Source: Doryteuthis pealeii (Eukaryota; Mollusca; Cephalopoda; Myopsida; Loliginidae). Taken from it: a DNA stretch of 64,000 bases. Each line of letters begins with the position of its first letter. The stretch's first letter is position 1. The position numbers and the translations under genes were made by a program. A model generated the notes under the pieces. It made no database searches, was not told the DNA's origin, and saw nothing but the letters and a program-made list of their open reading frames with translations. Positions 43,058 through 52,867 of this stretch are shown here, piece by piece. Where the stretch lies: positions 82,342,356 through 82,406,355 of the forward strand of contig CM042152.1 in NCBI GenBank assembly GCA_023376005.1, read 5' to 3'.

Positions 43058-43419
43058 TATGTTAGTAATTATTCAAGTGTATCCAACCAAATAGAAAAGG
43101 ATTGATTTATGTTTCAGAAAAGAAAAGATGAATTAAATATAAAATACAGCTGTTTCCTTATTAGCATCAGTTGGAATTAGACAATGTTTAGGGAAATGTT
43201 TTTTGTCCTTTAATAGTAAATCAATAATTTTATAGGTAATATTAAAACAATACAATTAGATAAGTATTGAGTCACCCTCATATACATATATATATGATAA
43301 GGATGACTTACTGGGGAATAGAATATGGAGTTAATTGCAATATCGACAGTCGATATAAATATTAACCGAATAAATCAAACTTATAAAGAATATGAAGTGC
43401 TCAATACATTAGTAGTATA

Positions 43420-43462
<43 letters not shown>

Positions 43463-43463
<1 letters not shown>

Positions 43464-43584
43464 CCTACTTAAGTGTCCCAAAAAAGAATCAACAGGGTTA
43501 ATTGTAATGGATTTTATTGATTTTATTGAATATTACTAATTCATTACAATAAACCCTGATGATACTTTTTGGGGAAACTTAAGT

Positions 43585-43588
<4 letters not shown>
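43463..43588. mobile_element. 126-bp MITE embedded in (TA)n
   Basis: 'acctacttaagtgtcccaaa' pairs with 'tttggggaaacttaagtagg'; the arms extend through 'cagggtt' and 'attgtaatg'. (TA)n tracts lie directly on both sides (43426-43461 and 43589-43622), as expected for a TA-targeting Tc1/mariner MITE. Confidence 0.85.
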
Positions 43589-43624
<36 letters not shown>

Positions 43625-43626
<2 letters not shown>

Positions 43627-43860
43627 GGGGGGGACAAAAAGTAATGCCATTTTGTTTAGGAAAGTTATAATTACCAACACAGGAACATGTATCATACATC
43701 AAAATGAAGCTGGTCCTCTGTGGATCACATCCCTACTTCTCCACATAGTCACCGTTTCTCTCAATAGCAATGTTCCACCTTCGAATGAGAACATGTATGC
43801 CTGCCCCGTAAAATTCTGTCGAGCATTTGTAAATCTCAAAAGTAAAGAAATCAATAGACC
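43625..43860 (-). pseudogene. Mariner-type transposase C-terminal fragment and terminus
   Basis: The minus-strand frame ending at TAG (43733-43735) reads STEFYGAGIHVLIRRWNIAI and then ERNGDYVEK, the same C-terminus as at 32.4 kb but in a less altered form. Beyond the stop the sequence runs to 'ggcattactttttgtccccc', a typical mariner terminal sequence, at 43625. The upstream side is cut at about 43850 next to an unrelated 'ccaggggttcttag' sequence. Confidence 0.85.
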
Positions 43861-43989
43861 AGGGGTTCTTAGCCACCACCCTCTCTACCCAGGCAATGCT
43901 GGGTAGCCGCTTCTAGTACATTACTAAAATATTGCTAAACCTTTGACTCACCCTAGTATAAACATTTAGAACCTAATTCTACATACAAG

Positions 43990-44288
43990 GATGTAAAAAA
44001 GGTTTTTCCCATCTTAGGAAGATCTTTGTAGAACACTCCTTAATTTGATTGTGAAAATTACACCCAAGATAAGCCACAACTATTTCGGATATTTAATTGT
44101 AAATAACAACTCGTAATACATCCCGATGAACAATCATCGTCAATTCATTGTAATTGTTCACTGATTATCCTTTAACAAAGGAATTCCATTTACTTAGATT
44201 CTGTGAGAAAAAAAAGGAAGAATTTACAGTCAACAATAGTTTAAGGCACATGGTCAGGCTTTTTTTGATTTTCTTTTTTTTATGTATA
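43990..44288. other. No gene seen
   Basis: AT-rich unique-looking DNA. Confidence 0.6.
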
Positions 44289-44928
44289 CTAGCAAATATA
44301 TGCACCCTCCGGGTGCAAGTATTTAAGTTTTAATATAATAAAATATCATTAAATTAGAAAGGCTAATGAAACTGAATAAGAATTCAGATAAAAAGATTTG
44401 GAACAGAGGGGGTATAATTGAAAAATAGAACAACTTTGAAACTAACTCTTCCATCATTTTCCATTACTCCCGCCTTTCAATAGTAAATTTTCCTAATTTA
44501 ACTATTTAGTTAAAATAGGAAGTAAAGAATAATATTGCAGTTATTTCTTCTTATTAATGGATTTCTTTTAAAATTTATCCCCGAGATTTTTGCTCATATT
44601 CAATAAGATAAAACCAAACAATTAGAAATCAATAATATTAAGCATATATTCATTAAAATCAAATTTTAAAAATCAATATGCAAATTAGCCTTCCCATTCA
44701 CACTGTAAACCACTATTTTGTTGTATATATAAATACAATTGCATGTTATTAGTATGTAGATATGGTCAACAGTCTTAATAATGTAAAACAATTTTATTAA
44801 TAATTGAGGTTTAAATAAAAATAAATTCATGGAGAATGTAATGTAAATAACAAAAGGGAATTGTGACTTGTATAGTAATATAGTTTCGGTTACAGATAGA
44901 CAAACCCACAATCTTCATTATAATCAGA
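44289..44928 (-). mobile_element. Helitron-like element H1, copy 7
   Basis: CTAG at 44289-44292, intact hairpin, and 5' TC at 44927-44928 on the minus strand (one base changed: 'tctgattataatg'). Confidence 0.92.
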
Positions 44929-44945
44929 TATAAACTCATTGCACA

Positions 44946-45150
44946 TTCGGTTTTCCGGTTAACGCCGGGGGTCCAGCGAGCATCGGACGCTGGACTTGTC
45001 GAGAGTTTAATAATAGTGTCGATCCCAGGGGGCTATCCCCCCAGGCAACGACGCAATTTTTGTTCTTTCCCACCCATGAGCTTTGGCTTGTGGGTGGGCC
45101 CACGTTAAAACGAGGCCTTGTGCCCAGTCCATACAAGTGGGGTATGTGAC
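44946..45150 (+). mobile_element. GC-rich retroposon E
   Basis: 'aacgccgggggtccagcg', 'atcccagggggctatccc', 'acccatgagctttgg' and 'ggccttgtgcccag' in the E order. It lacks the 'cagtgcctgaggcgcc' middle seen at 53.4 kb. Confidence 0.8.
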
Positions 45151-45224
45151 AAATACCCACATGTTCAGGCTTTTTTTTCTTTTCTTTTCTCTTTCTTTTT
45201 CAAAGATGATCTTTTAGTACTTAA

Positions 45225-45330
45225 ACAGGGATGTTGATAGCTTTTTGATTAAGTGCATCTTGGGACACACATATTTGCTTCGAATGAGTCCACAGGAAAT
45301 TTGATGGGTCCCAACTAAAGTTATATATAC
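45225..45330 (+). mobile_element. MITE family M, truncated
   Basis: 'gggatgttgatagctttttg' to 'gggtcccaactaaagtt', the first 105 bp of M, then a TA/CA microsatellite. Confidence 0.75.
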
Positions 45331-45365
45331 CCCCACACACACACTATATATATATATATATATAG

Positions 45366-45728
45366 TTGATGTAAAAATAGATTTTTGAAACATTATCTGG
45401 GGGGTGGGAGTTAAAGATTCAATGTCAGCGAGTTTATACCCTAAGTAAGTAAAATCATCAAATTCATTAAAGGGTTAAAAAATAAAACAATTTGAAATGT
45501 AAACTTTAAATATGTATTAAAATAAAACAAACTATATATAGATATATAATATCAGTCATGTATTTATTAAAACTTGTTTTAAAAAACAATGAGGACTGTC
45601 TAATGTTGCATGTTCAAATTTTGAGTGTATTTATTCTATGTTATGTTGATTTTGGGTAATGTGACGTAAACAGTGACATAATTTTTGTTACAGACAAAAA
45701 CCAGAAGCAAATCTCCATTATTAATAGA
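45366..45728 (-). mobile_element. Helitron-like element H2, copy 2
   Basis: Right end TCTATTAATAATGGAG on the minus strand; the body is collinear with 49360-49685 and 35.4-35.75 kb. The left end is not clearly defined. Confidence 0.7.
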
Positions 45729-45738
45729 TATATATATA

Positions 45739-46062
45739 TAGTGATGCTGATAGCTTTTTGATTTAGTGTGGGATGCACAATGTTTGCTTTGAATGAGTCC
45801 CCAGGAAATTTGATGGGTCCCAACTAAAGTTTCTTAATAAATTGTACTTTTTTTATTTTTATTTATGATCTGGGGAAACAATTAAATCATCTAACTCCTA
45901 CTTTGTAATCTATCCTGTGTCATACATTTCTAAGAAACTATTGAAATGTATTTACAGTGAAGGAAGAAAAAAAAGAAAAATACTGGGATGCATGGATACA
46001 ATTTTACTGTGTCCTTTTAGATTTTTGTGCGTCACAGGACGTGTACCCATCAGCATCTCTGC
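45739..46062 (+). mobile_element. MITE family M, near complete
   Basis: 'agtgatgctgatagcttttt' at the left and 'cccatcagcatctctg' at the right are inverted over GATGCTGAT. (TA)n precedes it. Confidence 0.8.
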
Positions 46063-46085
46063 TTAAAAATTTCTTTAAGCATAAA

Positions 46086-46765
46086 ATTTGATTGGTTGTA
46101 ATGGCATGTCAACCCATTTGGGTTATTTCATGCATTTTAAGGAAACAAATTTGTTGTAAATTTATATTTACATTTTTTTGTGTAGTTGTCTCTTAAGTGG
46201 CTGGTTTAGCTCAGTGGGTAGAGCGTCCGACTAGGAACCACAAGATTCTGGGTTTGATACTGGCCCTCGCCAACTCAGCCTATGAGTAGCACAGGGATCT
46301 GTGCAGTAAAGTGAGGAGCTGATGGTAGGTGTGGTGCTCTGCCTCAGACGCCAAAACAATCTCCTTGTTCTAGAGCTAGTCAAAAGGGGGATAGACTCCC
46401 TCACTGTCTGGCTGATATTGACTTTAGGCTACCCAATGACAGTTTGTTTGTTTTTTTTTGTTTTTTTTTTTGGGGGGGGGTTATACCCGTTTCTTAAAAG
46501 TTTTTGCACATAGGAATATCTAACTATCTAATACTAATAATTATACAGTTTCAAGTAATTATTTCTATTTAATAATAGTCATTTGTTTGTATACAGTTAT
46601 ATGGTTTCAATTAACTAATGACAATCCTTAGTAAACAATTATAGCTTCAAGTAACTATTCTTAATACAAATAATTTACAGTTATACGGCATCAAGATTTT
46701 CTACTAATTACAAATTATTTATTTCATAACGGATCTATTTGACCAAGTGCAACCAATCCGAGCCA
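46086..46765 (-). mobile_element. SINE family B interrupted by SINE L
   Basis: B tail part 46086-46198 ('gtaatggcatgtcaaccc') ends 'tgtctcttaag'. After SINE L and a T/G run, B resumes at about 46490 'gtttcttaaaagttttt' with three diverged copies of the 48-bp unit, to 'acggatctatttgacc'. Confidence 0.75.
46200..46447 (+). mobile_element. SINE family L, full length
   Basis: 'ggctggtttagctcagtggg' (A box) and 'gggtttgatactggccc' (B box) through to 'gactttaggctacccaatga'. Inserted inside SINE B; 'ctcttaag' and 'ttcttaaa' flank the composite. Confidence 0.88.
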
Positions 46766-46777
46766 GAGTGGTTTGGA

Positions 46778-46900
46778 TGGTTTTGTTTTACGGCATATCA
46801 ACCTCGGTGGGTCATTTAATGATAACAAATTTTTTAAATAAATTCATTCTTAATGGATACTCAGTTTTTTTAATAAACATATTTATCTATCTAATCCCTC
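46778..46900 (-). mobile_element. SINE family A tail fragment
   Basis: 'ttttgttttacggcatatc' and 'gggtcatttaatgataac' only. Confidence 0.8.
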
Positions 46901-46920
46901 AATTACTATTACTCAGTAAG

Positions 46921-47176
46921 GGTCGGGTTAGCTCAGTTGGTAGAGTGTTCGGCTAGAAACCATGAGGTTCCTAGTTCGATACCGGCCCTTGCCAACTCAG
47001 TGTATGAGTAGCACAGGGATCTGTGCAGTAAAGTAAGGAGCTGATGATAGGTGTGGCGCTCCACCTCAGACGCACAAAAAAACAATCTCCTTGGTCTAGC
47101 GCTAGTGAAAAGGGGATAACTCCCTTGTTGTATGGCTCATACCGACATTAGGCCGCCCTGACGAGTTTACTTTTAC
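46921..47176 (+). mobile_element. SINE family L, full length
   Basis: 'gggtcgggttagctcagttg' through 'agttcgataccggccc' to 'gagtttacttttacttact'. Confidence 0.9.
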
Positions 47177-47287
47177 TTACTATCACTCAGCATATTATCA
47201 TAAATTGACATCTAATTGAAGAACCTAGAACTCATCTACATTATTTCACATGCAGTTTAAGAATTACCTCCTCAATTTTTATATGAA

Positions 47288-47490
47288 CTAGTGCTAAGAA
47301 ACTTCTACTGAAATTTACTCTTCCATCACATTGTTACATGCAGTTAGTTAGAAACCAATAATAAGTATGCCTATTTGTTGTATATATAATACAAATGGTT
47401 AACAATGAATGACCTAAAGGAATTGTGACTTGAGTAGTGATTTAGTTTCGGTTACAGACAGAAAAACACACAATCTCCATTATAATAAGA
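47288..47490 (-). mobile_element. Helitron-like element H1, copy 8, internally deleted
   Basis: The left CTAG and the 5' TC (GA at 47489-47490) are both kept, but about 400 bp of the middle and the hairpin are lost. 'cagacagaaaaacacacaat' is intact. Confidence 0.75.
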
Positions 47491-47784
47491 TACCTGGGTA
47501 AGAGTTACCTATATTCTGGAGAAATATATTTCCCAGGAGGTTGGAGGAGGGGTAGGTTAAAGTAAGAGATTTCCAAAATTTTATCAGCAAAGTTAAAAAA
47601 TATAATTAGAATAATAAAATGTGCTTATATGTCTACTGAATTACAGTAAATTCATTTTTTATTGTTTTTATTAAGTTGGCTTTGAATATATAAAGGAGGG
47701 ATTAAGCAAGAGGTCAATATTGTCCCCTGGAGGTTGCTGCAGCTATCTATGGGACCAAGAAATTCTGGGGGTACTCAATTTTTT

Positions 47785-48155
47785 ACAAACTCATTTTTTT
47801 TCTATTTAACCCATAGATGGAACCCTAACAGGTACTACCACTCTGGGTCAGAGTGGACCTAGGAGTATTAGTGATTAAGGGTCTCCACATTCCCCAGACC
47901 TCCAGAAATGGAACCTCACCATCATATAGTTTAATAACATACCCAGGACATGAAGACTCTCAGCCACCACCTTCTAGCACATATATGATAAAAAGGGTTC
48001 AGGCTTGCTATAAGGGTTGGGACAATCATATAGATGCTAGGGCTTGACATGAACAGCCAATTGATCAGAGGGGGCCTTTCCGAAAGCCAATCTAGCCTAA
48101 GTAAGGGCCAAAGTAGAGTGCTGCATATCATGGACTGCTCAGCCACCAGGATTCC
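47785..48155 (-). mobile_element. SINE family A, truncated by GA array
   Basis: 'ctatttaacccatagatgga' to 'actgctcagccaccaggatt', then abruptly the GA array at 'ccgaagagggaggg'. Confidence 0.85.
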
Positions 48156-48635
48156 GAAGAGGGAGGGAGAGAGAAGGGGAAGAGGGAGGGAGAGAGAAGG
48201 GGGAGAGGGGAGAGAGAATGAGGGAGGAAGGGAGAAGGGGGAGAGAAGGGGAGGGAGGGAGAGAGAAGGGGAGAGGGAAGAGGGAGAGAGAGAGGGAGAG
48301 AGAGAGAAGGGGAAAGAGGAGGGAGGAGAGAAGAAGAGGGAGGGAGAGAGAGAAGAGGGAGAGAGGAGGGAGAGAGAGAGAGGGAGGGAGAGAGAAGAGA
48401 GGGAGGGAGAGAGAAGAAGAGGGAGGAGAGAGAAGGGGAGAGGGAGGGAGAGGAAGGGGAAGAGGGAGGGAGAGAGAGGGGAAGAGGGAGGGAGAGAGAA
48501 GGGGAAGAGGGAAGGGAGAGAGAAGGGGAAGAGGAGGGAGAGAGGGAGGGAGGAGGAACAGAGGGAGGGAGAACAGAGGGAGGGAGGAACAGAGGGAGGG
48601 AGGGAGAGAGAAAGTAGTAGTAGTAGTAGTAGTAA
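48156..48635. repeat. GGGA/GA array with (AGT)n end
   Basis: About 455 bp of GAGAGGGAGGGAGAGA units followed by seven AGT units (48614-48634). Long open frames in all phases are artefacts (R/E/G on plus, S/L/P on minus). Confidence 0.95.
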
Positions 48636-48708
48636 GTATAAAACACAATCCTGTTTAGGGAAGGTGGGACTTGGAAAAATATGATTAAGAAATAAATTCT
48701 GTCTCCAG

Positions 48709-48876
48709 GAAGAACCAGTAAAAGAATCCAAGACTGATGCCAGTGAAAAAAAAAATGGTAAGCATATCGTTGCAACCAAGTATCAAGAAGTTTTGTCCAA
48801 GAGTCTTCAAAAAATTGGCTTGTCACCTGTCAAGACTGACAATGATGGGAGCAGAACTTTTTTTTTAATTGCCTGA
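48709..48876 (+). CDS. Possible exon or retrocopy of an unidentified gene
   Basis: A consensus splice acceptor (ctgtctccag) ends at 48708. From there one frame is open for 55 codons to TGA at 48874: EEPVKESKTDASEKKNG, then KHIVATKYQEVLSKSLQKIG and LSPVKTDNDG. The charged, low-complexity start passing into a helical segment looks like real protein. A donor-like ATG|gtaagc at 48757/48758 could close a 49-bp exon instead. Past a run of nine T (48858-48866) a second frame stays open (LPEEVNYESSFAKMVFNAVN), so either there is a frameshift or the T run marks a damaged copy. I do not recognise the protein. Confidence 0.45.
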   Translation, partial: EEPVKESKTDASEKKNGKHIVATKYQEVLSKSLQKIGLSPVKTDNDGSRTFFLIA

Positions 48877-49165
48877 GGAGGTAAATTATGAGAGTAGTTT
48901 TGCTAAAATGGTTTTTAATGCAGTCAACAATTGTGACAAGACATTACATCATGAGAAATGACAAGAGGCGGACAGAGTGCAGGAAATAAAAGAGTCATAA
49001 CTTTCCTCAGGACATTAATTAGAAAATGGGACATCTAAGAAGAAGCTTCAGGTAAAATTTAGACTCCCCCACAGAACAAAATATATACTAGCAGGACTTG
49101 GTGGATACACTACACTATGAGAATTTCATTATTATGTTTGAAAAGAGTGTGAGAGAATTAAATCA
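48877..49165 (+). pseudogene. Degenerate continuation of the 48.7 kb coding stretch
   Basis: In the shifted frame the text reads FAKMVFNAVNNCDKTLHHEK, a stop, then QEADRVQEIKES and another stop. The lack of introns and the accumulated stops suggest an old retrocopy. Confidence 0.35.
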
Positions 49166-49169
49166 AGAT

Positions 49170-49311
49170 CCAGGTTAGCTCAGTCGTTAGAGCGTTCGGC
49201 TAGAAACCACAAGGTTCGATACCGGCCCTCGCCAACTCAGCATATGAGTAGCACAGTGATCTGTGCAGTAAAGTAAGGAGCTGATGGTAGGTGTGGCGCA
49301 CCCACCCCAAA
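49170..49311 (+). mobile_element. SINE family L, truncated
   Basis: 'ccaggttagctcagtcgtta' (A box) with a shortened anticodon-arm region and B box 'aaggttcgataccggccc'. It ends in a C/A run at 49300-49312. Confidence 0.85.
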
Positions 49312-49317
49312 AAAAAT

Positions 49318-49685
49318 GCGCCCTCCAAGCACAAAAATTTAAGTTTTAATAAGAACACTAAAGAGTAAAAAATTCAAAGTCAGCGAGTTTGTACCCTAAG
49401 TAAGTAAAATCATCAAATTCATTAAAGGATTAAAAAATAAAACAATTTGAAATGTAAACTTTAAATATGTATTAAAATAAAACAAACTATATATAGATAT
49501 ATAATACCAGTCATGTATTTATCAAAACTTGTTTTAAAAAAAACAATGAGGACTGTCTAATGTTGCATGTTCAAATTTTGAATGTATTTATTCTATGTTA
49601 TGATGATTTTGGGTAATGTGACGTAAGCAGTGACGTAATTTTTGTTACAGACAAAAACCGGAAGCGAATGTCCATTATTAATAGA
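49318..49685 (-). mobile_element. Helitron-like element H2, copy 3
   Basis: On the minus strand it runs from TCTATTAATAATGGACATTC to a 3' end with 'acttaaatttttgtgcttgg' and 'agggcgc', a decayed version of the H1-type hairpin end. Confidence 0.7.
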
Positions 49686-49846
49686 GATTTTTACTTTATT
49701 CTAATTTATTTCAATATAAAATTATACATAGAATTGCTTTTAATACGTTTGAGAATAAAACAATAATATCAGTAATCAATAACACCAAGTAATTATTTAT
49801 TAGTTTTGTTAAAACTGGTATGCAAATTATTCACACCGCCCCTTGG

Positions 49847-50015
49847 GGTGAGGGTCCAGTGGCTTCGACCCTGGATCTTACACACTAATAGCATTGATCC
49901 CAGGGGGCCATCCCTCCAGGCAACACCTGCTCCATCGAGTCTCGACTTGTGGGTCGTCCCACATTAATAGGGCCTTGTGCCTAACCCGTACACGTGGGGT
50001 ACGTGGTAAATATCA
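49847..50015 (+). mobile_element. GC-rich retroposon E, shortened
   Basis: 'ggtccagtggcttcgaccct', 'atcccagggggccatcc', 'ggccttgtgcctaacccgta' and 'ggggtacgtggtaaatat'. Internally deleted relative to 53.3 kb. Confidence 0.8.
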
Positions 50016-50050
50016 TGGAAACATTTATTTCTTAATGATATATAACACAT

Positions 50051-50311
50051 GGCCGGGTTAGCTCAGTCGGTAGAGCATTCGGCTAAAAACCACAAGGTTC
50101 TTAGTTCAATACTGGCCCTCGCCAACTCAGCGTATGAGTAGCACAGGGATCTGTGCGGTAAAGTAAGGAGCTAATGGGATTATGTGTGGTGCTCCACCTC
50201 AGATGCCAAAACAATCTCCTTGGTCTAGCGCTGTTGAAAAGGGGATAGACTCCCTTGCTGATTGGCTGATACCGACTTTAGGCCGCCCCAATGACTTTAC
50301 TTTTACTTATA
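50051..50311 (+). mobile_element. SINE family L, full length
   Basis: 'ggccgggttagctcagtcgg' and 'tagttcaatactggccc', the complete body, end 'gactttacttttactta'. Confidence 0.9.
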
Positions 50312-50454
50312 TAACACATATTGCAGGACTTTAAACACATTAATAATAGGGGTTGTTTTGAGGCAAATCTATCTCGGACTTTAATAGAGACATTGTTAAT
50401 AAATAAGATGCTAAAGATTAAATAATGATTATTTAATAACCATTGAGTAAATAG

Positions 50455-50536
50455 CCTAAATAACTAAGGGAATTGTGATGGTGGTGGTAATGAAGTTTCT
50501 GTTACAGACAGACACATAATCTCCATTATAATAAGA
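50455..50536 (-). mobile_element. Helitron-like element H1 5' end fragment (copy 9)
   Basis: 'ttacagacagacacataatc' and 'tccattataataaga'. Only about 80 bp of the 5' end remain. Confidence 0.75.
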
Positions 50537-50987
50537 AGATATGGTACTAAACAAAACTGAATATACGACTTTCCATGACCTTGGAATCATTTATTTTATA
50601 AAGGGAGAATTTTAAAATATGCAATTTGCGTCATTTCATTCAATTCAATCCAGTCATTATCAATAGTTTTCATATGTAAGCAACTTGGAACTAAATAAAA
50701 GTTCAAGCCGCTATTAATAAAACCTGTTTGGCTTTTCCAGCCAACAAGGTAGATTATAAAATAGAATACTATTATCTTCTCTATAATAAAAAAGTAATAA
50801 TGTCATTTTGTCACTTATGTAAGTTTATTATAGTGAATCAGTCTCACTGCTGATCCCCCCCCCCGCCCCCGTGCTACTTTTGGTTGGAACTTACTCTCCC
50901 ACCATGGGAGATGGAACACAATAAAATAAAAATAGAAATATACACCGACATTTGATAAATAGACTTCTTATTCTATCTATCTATCTA

Positions 50988-51864
50988 TCTATTATTATAC
51001 TAAAGCGGAGTGAATCAACTTCTGGTTCCCTAAGGCTTTTTTCTATTTAATTTAATGACACAAAAATTATACTAAATTATTCCTTACTTTTAGGATTGAA
51101 TTATGTTTGAAAAAAAATTCTGTTTTAATCGGTTCTATTGTTTTGTTTTGTGGCATATCAACCTCAGTGGGTCATTTAATGCCGATAAAGTTTTGAAATA
51201 AATCAATTCTTAATGGATAATACAATTTTTTTATAAATACATTTTTCTATTTAACCTATAGATGGGACCCTAACATATACTACCACTCCGGGTCAAAGTG
51301 GACCAGGGAGCAATGGTGATGAAGGGGTGCTCCACATTCCCAAACCTCCAAAACTGGAACCTCACCATCAGATAGAGTTTAACGTCATTCCCAGGACATG
51401 TAAACCCACAGCCACCGCCTTCTAGCACTCATATGATAAAAAGGGGTTGGGGCTTGCCATAAGGGCAATAGGGTTAATCGGTTCTAATTAGTTGTAATTT
51501 TCAATTAAGTCAAAAACTGACCCATCTCTTACTTTACTTTCTGTCTATCACTTTTTTCCCCCTCTTTTTGTATCTATTGATTACCTCCTCGTTATATAAT
51601 CTTAGTCACTCTGGGAGAGGAGAGAGAGAGACACAGGAGAATTTGAAATGTATTTCTATGTTAAATTTTACAAGCAGCAACCAGTAGCTTAAATTAGGTC
51701 AAACATTTCCTTTCTTAGAAAGCTTAACATACAAAATGATGTCTGGCTGTATCTATTATTATTTATTTTTTTAAATTTTATTCGTTTTGCAAACTCACTT
51801 TTGCTTCATCTTAATTATCTACTTAGAGCTGAATGGGTGACCCAACGGGTCGCATTTTGTCTAG
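50988..51864 (+). mobile_element. Helitron-like element H3 with a SINE inside
   Basis: 5' end TCTATTATTATACTAAAG after A, next to a (TATC)n run. The 3' end has a hairpin GACCC-AAC-GGGTC (51839-51851), then GCATTTTGT and CTAG (51861-51864) before T. SINE A (51138-51473) is inserted with a 13-bp TSD, so the host element is about 530 bp. No Rep/helicase frame. Confidence 0.85.
51138..51473 (-). mobile_element. SINE family A, 5'-truncated, 13-bp TSD
   Basis: Flanked by TTAATCGGTTCTA at 51125-51137 and 51474-51486. The tail 'ttgttttgttttgtggca' is complete; the element stops at 'aagggcaataggg', so it is 5'-truncated on the minus strand. Tail complete and head missing is what retroposition predicts for this orientation. 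Confidence 0.92.
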
Positions 51865-52116
51865 TACATATATAAGGGGCAGTTGTGTGTCTGGAGGAAA
51901 GTACGAAAATAAAACAATTAACGACACAGTAAATATATACATATACACATTCACTATCACCAGAGCTTGCTTTTTGTGCAAAAACAATAGAGATTTTATT
52001 TATATCTGGGAAGATATTTAAAAATGATGATTTGAATAGTAAGAGAAGGGAAAGTTATTAGAGTTTTTGTGTTGCAGCATATCAACCACAGTGGGTTATT
52101 CAACATGTATATGTTA

Positions 52117-52380
52117 GTGAGGTTGATTCTCACCGAGTGCCCTGTACTTTTGATCTTGTGCTAAACTAAGCTAATAATAACCAATACCAAATCTTTGGCC
52201 ACCTTGCATGATATTTTAGTGAGGTTGATTCTCACTGAGTGCCCTGTACTTTTGATATTGTGCTAAACTAAGAGCAAATCTTTGGCCACCTTGCATATGT
52301 TAGTGAGGTTGATTCTCACCGAGTGTCCTGTACTTTTTGATCTTGTGCTAAACTAAACTAAACTAAGCTAAGCAAATGAC
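52117..52380 (+). repeat. Three tandem copies of an S3-like unit
   Basis: 'gttagtgaggttgattctca' then 'cgagtgccctgtactttt' and 'tcttgtgctaaactaag', then 'aaatctttggccaccttgca', recur three times with a period of about 80-105 bp. Each unit has a B-box-like 'gaggttgattctca'. Confidence 0.85.
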
Positions 52381-52867
52381 AGCTAATAACTTTGACAGTT
52401 GCTCTGGCATTTGAGAGTCAGATTGTCTCCCCCACCCCCTTTCGGGTACCTGTGTCGAATAATTTCTCCAATTGTTTCTCAAGATTTCGTTCAGCTCAAT
52501 TCTCAACTAGTTTGTTCTCTATCGGTAATATTCAGCCTAAATTACATTTATTTCCATACTTGACATTTACACAAAAGTTCCTTTCAATGACCTTCCTTCT
52601 CTCTCTCTCTCTCTCTCTCTCTCAACTTAATGCAAGTCCTATTGTAGGCCTAAAAACCCCACAGTCTCTCGTGCCCTCGAGAAAAAAAAACAGAATATGC
52701 ACATAACTATTATCCACCCTTAAAACTAATAATTACCAAAGTGACCAAGTGACTGAAAGAGGAAATTTATTTGGCAGGAAATAATTTTAAATTTATAAAG
52801 ACTAAAATGCAAAATGTTAAAATAAAAATACAAATTGATTAAAAGTCATTTTTAAGTATTATACAGA

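Noticed and set aside
43652..43906. 84-aa plus-strand frame
   Set aside because: It is antisense to the mariner C-terminal fragment, which has the recognisable protein on the minus strand.
44666..44911. 81-aa minus-strand frame, similar to frames at 5768, 18666 and 27502
   Set aside because: They are similar to each other only because all lie in Helitron H1 copies; stops differ between copies and the frame is not kept open.
47931..48826. A 282-aa and a 232-aa minus-strand frame and a 216-aa plus-strand frame
   Set aside because: Built from the GGGA/GA array and the adjoining SINE A; the overlapping phases are equally open.
51833..52021. 62-aa plus-strand frame starting MGDPTG
   Set aside because: It begins inside the Helitron H3 hairpin and continues into TA/CA-rich DNA.
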